Position numbers and translations under genes: made by a program. This document shows positions 6,557 to 9,539 of a DNA stretch of 9,539 nucleotides, piece by piece (position 1 is the stretch's first letter; each line of letters begins with the position of its first letter). Below the pieces are notes generated by a model, which worked only from the letters and a program-made list of their open reading frames with translations, was not told where the DNA came from and did no database searches. This DNA comes from JBHJHK01 sp050330975. Its GTDB lineage: Bacteria > Pseudomonadota > Gammaproteobacteria > Competibacterales > Competibacteraceae. The DNA lies in contig JBHJHK010000071.1 of NCBI GenBank assembly GCA_050330975.1, positions 1 to 9,539 on the forward strand. Direction: 5' to 3'.

Positions 6557-6584
6557 ATGATAGCGAGCCCGGGAAGCGGGTCAA
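6557..6584 (-). promoter_or_regulatory. Candidate sigma70-type promoter of the mrp-like operon
   Basis: Read on the minus strand, TTGACC (6584-6579, 5 of 6 to the -35 consensus) and TATCAT (6562-6557, 5 of 6 to the -10 consensus) are 16 bases apart. Transcription would begin near 6550, giving a leader of about 36 bases before the mrpE ATG. The -35 lies in a GC-rich imperfect dyad (GCGGGTC on one side, GACCCCGC on the other, about 6576-6595) that could be an operator; that part is speculation. Confidence 0.5.
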
Positions 6585-6615
6585 CCGGACCCCGCTGGCC
6601 CTTGGGAGTAACGCC

Positions 6616-6644
6616 TTGTTTTTTCTCACTTTATCTCGTTTAAC
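6616..6644 (+). promoter_or_regulatory. Weak candidate promoter of gluQRS
   Basis: The only AT-rich patch of the divergent region contains TTGTTT (6616-6621) and TTTAAC (6639-6644) with a 17-base spacer, each a partial match to sigma70 consensus. The AT-richness is as suggestive as the boxes. The leader would be about 60 bases. Confidence 0.3.
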
Positions 6645-6696
6645 TATCCTGTATCTACCCGTGGCCGACCCCGAGACCTCGCCGCCATCGTTCCCC

Positions 6697-6703
6697 GAGA
6701 GGG
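6697..6703 (+). promoter_or_regulatory. Ribosome binding site deciding the gluQRS start
   Basis: GAGAGGG ends nine bases before the ATG at 6713. An in-frame TTG at 6704 begins directly after it and is too close to be used, so the ATG is preferred. Confidence 0.5.
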
Positions 6704-6712
6704 TTGTCGTCC

Positions 6713-7690
6713 ATGGCTGATCGACCCTCGGCCACGGCAAAGGTGCCCAGCAGCGTCGGCCGTTTCGCCCCTTCTCCCTCTGGGCCACTGCACTTTGGAT
6801 CCCTCGTGGCGGGTTTGGCCAGCTGGTTGGATGCCCGTCGGGCGGGGGGGAACTGGCATTTGCGCATCGATGACATCGACGGTCCCCGCACCGTGCCCGG
6901 CGCCGCCGATGCCATTATGCGCACCTTGGAAACCTATGGCCTGTGGTGGGACGGTCCCGTGGTCTACCAGAGCCACCGGCTTCAAGCCTACTACAACGTC
7001 TTTATTCGCCTGCGGCAACGGGGGCTGGTCTATCCTTGCACGTGTTCTCGGCGGGAAATTGCCCTGGTGGCGGAGATGGGACCCTGTGGGTTGATCTACC
7101 CCGGCACCTGTCGCCGCGGGCCTCGCCACCGCGGCCGGGCCGCCGCCTGGCGGGTTGGGGTTCCAGGGGTCAAAGAGGGCGACGTGGCATTTGTCGATGG
7201 CTGTCAAGGTGCCGTACAGCAAAACCTGGCCCGCCAGGTGGGGGATTTTGTCGTCCGTCGGGCCGACGGCGTGTTTAGTTACCAGTTGGCGGTGGTGGTC
7301 GACGACGCCGCCCTGGGGGTCACCGATGTGGTGCGCGGTTGCGACTTGCTCCCCTCGACCCCGCGCCAGATTTACCTGCAAAGGGTCCTCAATGTCGCCG
7401 TACCCCGCTATACCCACGTGCCCCTGGCGGTGGATGAACACGGCCATAAGCTCAGCAAAAAAAACCGTGCCCCCGCACTGGATCTGCGCCGTCCCGCCGA
7501 GGCCCTAGTCGCCGCCTTGGGCTTCCTCGGCCAGGAGCCCCCGCCAGAGCTCCTCGCCGCATCCGTCGCCGAAATCACCGCCTGGGGCTTGGCCCACTGG
7601 CGCCTTGAGGCCCTCCCCCAGGGGACTAGCCAGCCGTGGTCGTCCCAAGGTGGGCCAATTGACTTATCACAACTTAGTGAAGAACAATAA
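6713..7690 (+). CDS. gluQRS: Glutamyl-Q tRNA(Asp) synthetase
   Basis: A 325-residue paralogue of the glutamyl-tRNA synthetase catalytic domain that lacks the anticodon-binding domain. It activates glutamate with ATP and attaches it to the queuosine base at position 34 of tRNA(Asp), in the cytoplasm. The N-terminal GRFAPSPSGPLHFGS (16-30) is the HIGH-type ATP motif, with RIDDID (51-56) following. The zinc site is visible as C109, C111, Y129 and C133; the spacing between C111 and Y129 is a few residues longer than in the E. coli protein. KLSKKN (246-251) is the KMSKS-type loop. GDFVVRRADGVFSYQLAVVV (177-196) is a core class I synthetase stretch. The length is normal for the family. It is divergent from the mrp-like operon and has no dksA upstream, unlike in enterobacteria. 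An A8 run lies in the KMSKS-type loop. Confidence 0.95.
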   Translation: MADRPSATAKVPSSVGRFAPSPSGPLHFGSLVAGLASWLDARRAGGNWHLRIDDIDGPRTVPGAADAIMRTLETYGLWWDGPVVYQSHRLQAYYNVFIRLRQRGLVYPCTCSRREIALVAEMGPCGLIYPGTCRRGPRHRGRAAAWRVGVPGVKEGDVAFVDGCQGAVQQNLARQVGDFVVRRADGVFSYQLAVVVDDAALGVTDVVRGCDLLPSTPRQIYLQRVLNVAVPRYTHVPLAVDEHGHKLSKKNRAPALDLRRPAEALVAALGFLGQEPPPELLAASVAEITAWGLAHWRLEALPQGTSQPWSSQGGPIDLSQLSEEQ

Positions 7691-7724
7691 TCCCACGACT
7701 CGATGAAGGTCATCCACACCCGCC

Positions 7725-7753
7725 TTGACCCTCAAAACACCCTCAACTACAAC
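7725..7753 (+). promoter_or_regulatory. Candidate sigma70-type promoter of acs
   Basis: TTGACC (7725-7730, 5 of 6 to consensus) and TACAAC (7748-7753, 4 of 6) are separated by exactly 17 bases in the 186-base gap between gluQRS and acs. Transcription would start near 7760, giving a leader of about 117 bases. No rho-independent terminator is visible after gluQRS, so read-through into acs is also possible. Confidence 0.35.
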
Positions 7754-7860
7754 AATCACAACCACCGGCAGCACGGGATGACGTAGAGCCCTCTAGGATC
7801 GTCGACCAAAACCCCAGGTTTCAAGCGTCCCCGATACCCTACGAATACACCACATCTCTC

Positions 7861-7866
7861 GAGGAG
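7861..7866 (+). promoter_or_regulatory. Ribosome binding site supporting the GTG start of acs
   Basis: GAGGAG lies ten bases before the GTG at 7877. There is no in-frame ATG upstream, and the first internal methionine (residue 27) would remove a conserved part of the N-terminus, so GTG is the best start. Confidence 0.5.
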
Positions 7867-7876
7867 AAAACCGGCC

Positions 7877-9539
7877 GTGTCCGATCAAAAACTCTATCCC
7901 GTTCCCGAAGCTGTCGCCCAATCGGCCCTAGTCGACGAGGCCCAGTACCGCGCCATGTATCAGCGCTCCGTCGACGACCCCGAGGGCTTTTGGGCCGAGC
8001 AAGCCGAGAAGCAGTTGTCGTGGTTCAAACCCTGGAGCAAGGTGTGGGAATGGGATTACAACAAGGCCCACATTCGCTGGTTTGAAGGCGGCAAGCTCAA
8101 CGTTTCCTACAACTGCCTCGATCGCCACCTCGAGACCCGCGGCGATCGTGCGGCGATCATCTGGGAGGGGGATAGCCCCGACGAAGACCAGACCATCACC
8201 TATCGCCAGCTCTACCAAATGGTGTGTCGCTTCGCCAATGCCCTCAAGGACTTGGGTGTGGCCAAGGGCGATCGCGTCTGCCTCTACATCCCCATGGTGC
8301 CCGAGGCGGCCGTCGCCATGTTGGCCTGTGCCCGCATCGGCGCCGTCCACTCCGTGGTGTTCGGCGGGTTCTCTCCCGACGCCCTGCGGGATCGCCTCAA
8401 CGACGCCGAGTGCAAAGTGGTCGTCACCGCCGACTACTCCCTGCGGGGCGGACGCCGCATTCCCCTCAAGGCCAACGCCGACAAGGCCGTTGCCCAGGCC
8501 CCCACGGTGGAGAAAATGGTGGTGGTCCGGCGGGGCAAGGACAGCGAGGTCGCCATGGAGGCCGGCCGAGACGTGTGGTACCACGAGATCACCGCCAATG
8601 TGGCCGACGAGTGCCCCGCCGAGGAGATCGACGCCGAAGATCCCCTGTTCATACTCTACACCTCCGGCTCCACCGGCAAGCCCAAGGGGGTGTTGCACAC
8701 CAGCGGCGGTTACACCCTGTTCGCCGCCATGACCCACAAGTACGTCTTCGACTACCGCGACGGCGAGGTCTACTGGAGCACCGCCGACGTGGGTTGGGTG
8801 ACGGGCCACAGCTATATCGTCTATGGGCCCTTGGCCAACGGGGCCACCTCGTTGATGTTCGAGGGCGTGCCCAACTACCCCGATATCAGCCGCTTTTGGC
8901 AGGTAGTCGACAAGTGGAAGGTCAATATCTTCTACACCGCCCCCACCGCCATTCGCATGTTGATGCGCGAGGGGGAAGAGCCGGTGACCAAGACCAGCCG
9001 CGCCAGCTTGCGGATTCTGGGTTCGGTGGGTGAGCCCATCAATCCCGAAGCTTGGGAGTGGTACCACCGCGTGGTGGGGGAGGGGCGTTGCCCCATCGTC
9101 GACACCTGGTGGCAGACGGAAACCGGTGGCATTTTGATCACGCCCCTGCCCGGGGCAACCCCCCTCAAGCCCGGATCGGCTACAAGACCGTTCTTCGGCG
9201 TGGTACCAGCGCTCCTCGACGCCGAGGGCAAGGAAGTCGAAGGGCCCGGCGAGGGCAGCTTGGTGATCAAGCAGCCCTGGCCCGGCCAGATGCGCACGGT
9301 GTACGGCGACGCCCAGCGGTTTTACGACACTTATTTCTCCATGTACCCCGGCTATTACTTCTCCGGTGACGGCGCCCGGCGCGACGAGGATGGTTACTAT
9401 TGGATCACCGGTCGCGTCGATGACGTCATCAACGTCTCTGGTCACCGCATGGGCACCGCCGAGATCGAATCGGCCCTGGTGCTCCACGACCAAGTCGCCG
9501 AAGCCGCCGTGGTGGGCTATCCCCACGACCTTAAGGGCC
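7877..9539 (+). CDS. acs: Acetyl-CoA synthetase (AMP-forming), 3' end outside the window
   Basis: The first 554 codons of about 650 are present. The enzyme converts acetate, ATP and CoA to acetyl-CoA, AMP and pyrophosphate in the cytoplasm, for growth on or scavenging of acetate. The frame starts at GTG 7877 (MSDQKLYPVPE) and stays open to the edge. Visible motifs are the N-terminal ACS segment (about 20-80), the P-loop-like YTSGSTGKPKG (261-271), ADVGWVTGHSYIVYGPL (303-319), VDTWWQTETGG (408-418) with W412 at the position that restricts the pocket to acetate, and the hinge region YYFSGDGARRDEDGYYWI (493-510) followed by TGRVDDVINVSGHRMG (511-526). The C-terminal lysine motif acetylated in regulation (usually PKTRSGK) lies beyond the window. 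GC content is very high, with strong C/G bias at third positions. A propionyl-CoA synthetase is less likely given W412 and the overall similarity to Acs. Confidence 0.96.
   Translation, partial: MSDQKLYPVPEAVAQSALVDEAQYRAMYQRSVDDPEGFWAEQAEKQLSWFKPWSKVWEWDYNKAHIRWFEGGKLNVSYNCLDRHLETRGDRAAIIWEGDSPDEDQTITYRQLYQMVCRFANALKDLGVAKGDRVCLYIPMVPEAAVAMLACARIGAVHSVVFGGFSPDALRDRLNDAECKVVVTADYSLRGGRRIPLKANADKAVAQAPTVEKMVVVRRGKDSEVAMEAGRDVWYHEITANVADECPAEEIDAEDPLFILYTSGSTGKPKGVLHTSGGYTLFAAMTHKYVFDYRDGEVYWSTADVGWVTGHSYIVYGPLANGATSLMFEGVPNYPDISRFWQVVDKWKVNIFYTAPTAIRMLMREGEEPVTKTSRASLRILGSVGEPINPEAWEWYHRVVGEGRCPIVDTWWQTETGGILITPLPGATPLKPGSATRPFFGVVPALLDAEGKEVEGPGEGSLVIKQPWPGQMRTVYGDAQRFYDTYFSMYPGYYFSGDGARRDEDGYYWITGRVDDVINVSGHRMGTAEIESALVLHDQVAEAAVVGYPHDLKG

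Noticed and set aside
6644..7447. 267-codon open frame on the minus strand opposite gluQRS
   Set aside because: Antisense shadow of gluQRS in very GC-rich DNA, with low-complexity composition and no recognisable domain.
7703..7786. 27-codon frame (Asn/His-rich) in the gluQRS-acs gap that could be a leader peptide
   Set aside because: No ribosome binding site, it starts upstream of the candidate acs promoter, and there is no attenuator-like hairpin after it.
8224..9033. Arg/Gly-rich 269-codon frame on the plus strand inside acs
   Set aside because: Out-of-frame reading of acs; composition is typical of a +1 shadow frame.
7928..9526. 532-codon open frame on the minus strand opposite acs
   Set aside because: It is antisense to a clear, motif-rich acs. 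Its Gly/His/Val-rich translation matches nothing I know, and long antisense frames are expected where codons end in C/G at this GC content.
1..9539. CRISPR arrays, tRNA or rRNA genes, insertion sequences
   Set aside because: No regularly spaced direct repeats, no tRNA-like or rRNA-like stretch, and no transposase or terminal repeats were seen on either strand.

Overview
This window looks like chromosomal DNA of a GC-rich proteobacterium. A gammaproteobacterium is the likeliest, because a stand-alone glutamyl-Q tRNA(Asp) synthetase is typical of that group, but the taxonomy is inference. A marine, halophilic or alkaliphilic lifestyle would fit the large Mrp-type cation/proton antiporter operon; nothing here proves it.

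The left two thirds (1-6514, minus strand) is one tightly packed operon transcribed right to left. In transcription order it encodes MrpE, MrpF, MrpG, a stand-alone DUF4040/MbhE-type protein (the part normally fused to the C-terminus of MrpA), MrpB, MrpC, an MrpD (D1), a second NuoM/MrpD-family subunit (D2), a small unrecognised two-helix membrane protein (X), and the start of a third NuoM/MrpD-family subunit (D3) that runs off the left edge. Six of the junctions are 4-8 base stop/start overlaps, so translation is probably coupled. No full-length MrpA (NuoL-like domain plus C-terminal domains) is visible. The order E-F-G-(A C-terminal part)-B-C-D matches the antiporter module of archaeal Mbh/Mbs respiratory complexes better than the textbook bacterial mrpABCDEFG order.

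A 198-base divergent intergenic region (6515-6712) holds a good sigma70-like promoter for the operon, plus an AT-rich patch that may drive the rightward gene. Rightward lie gluQRS (6713-7690), which makes the glutamyl-queuosine modification on tRNA(Asp), and, after a 186-base gap with a candidate promoter, acs (7877 to beyond the right edge), encoding acetyl-CoA synthetase. Neither has an obvious functional link to the antiporter.

Base composition is uneven. gluQRS and acs are very GC-rich, while the stretch holding the end of D2 and gene X drops to about 35-50% GC. The points most worth a second look are the operon architecture with three antiporter-like subunits and no MrpA, the unknown protein X, and a proline in place of the usual histidine at a key position of D1.
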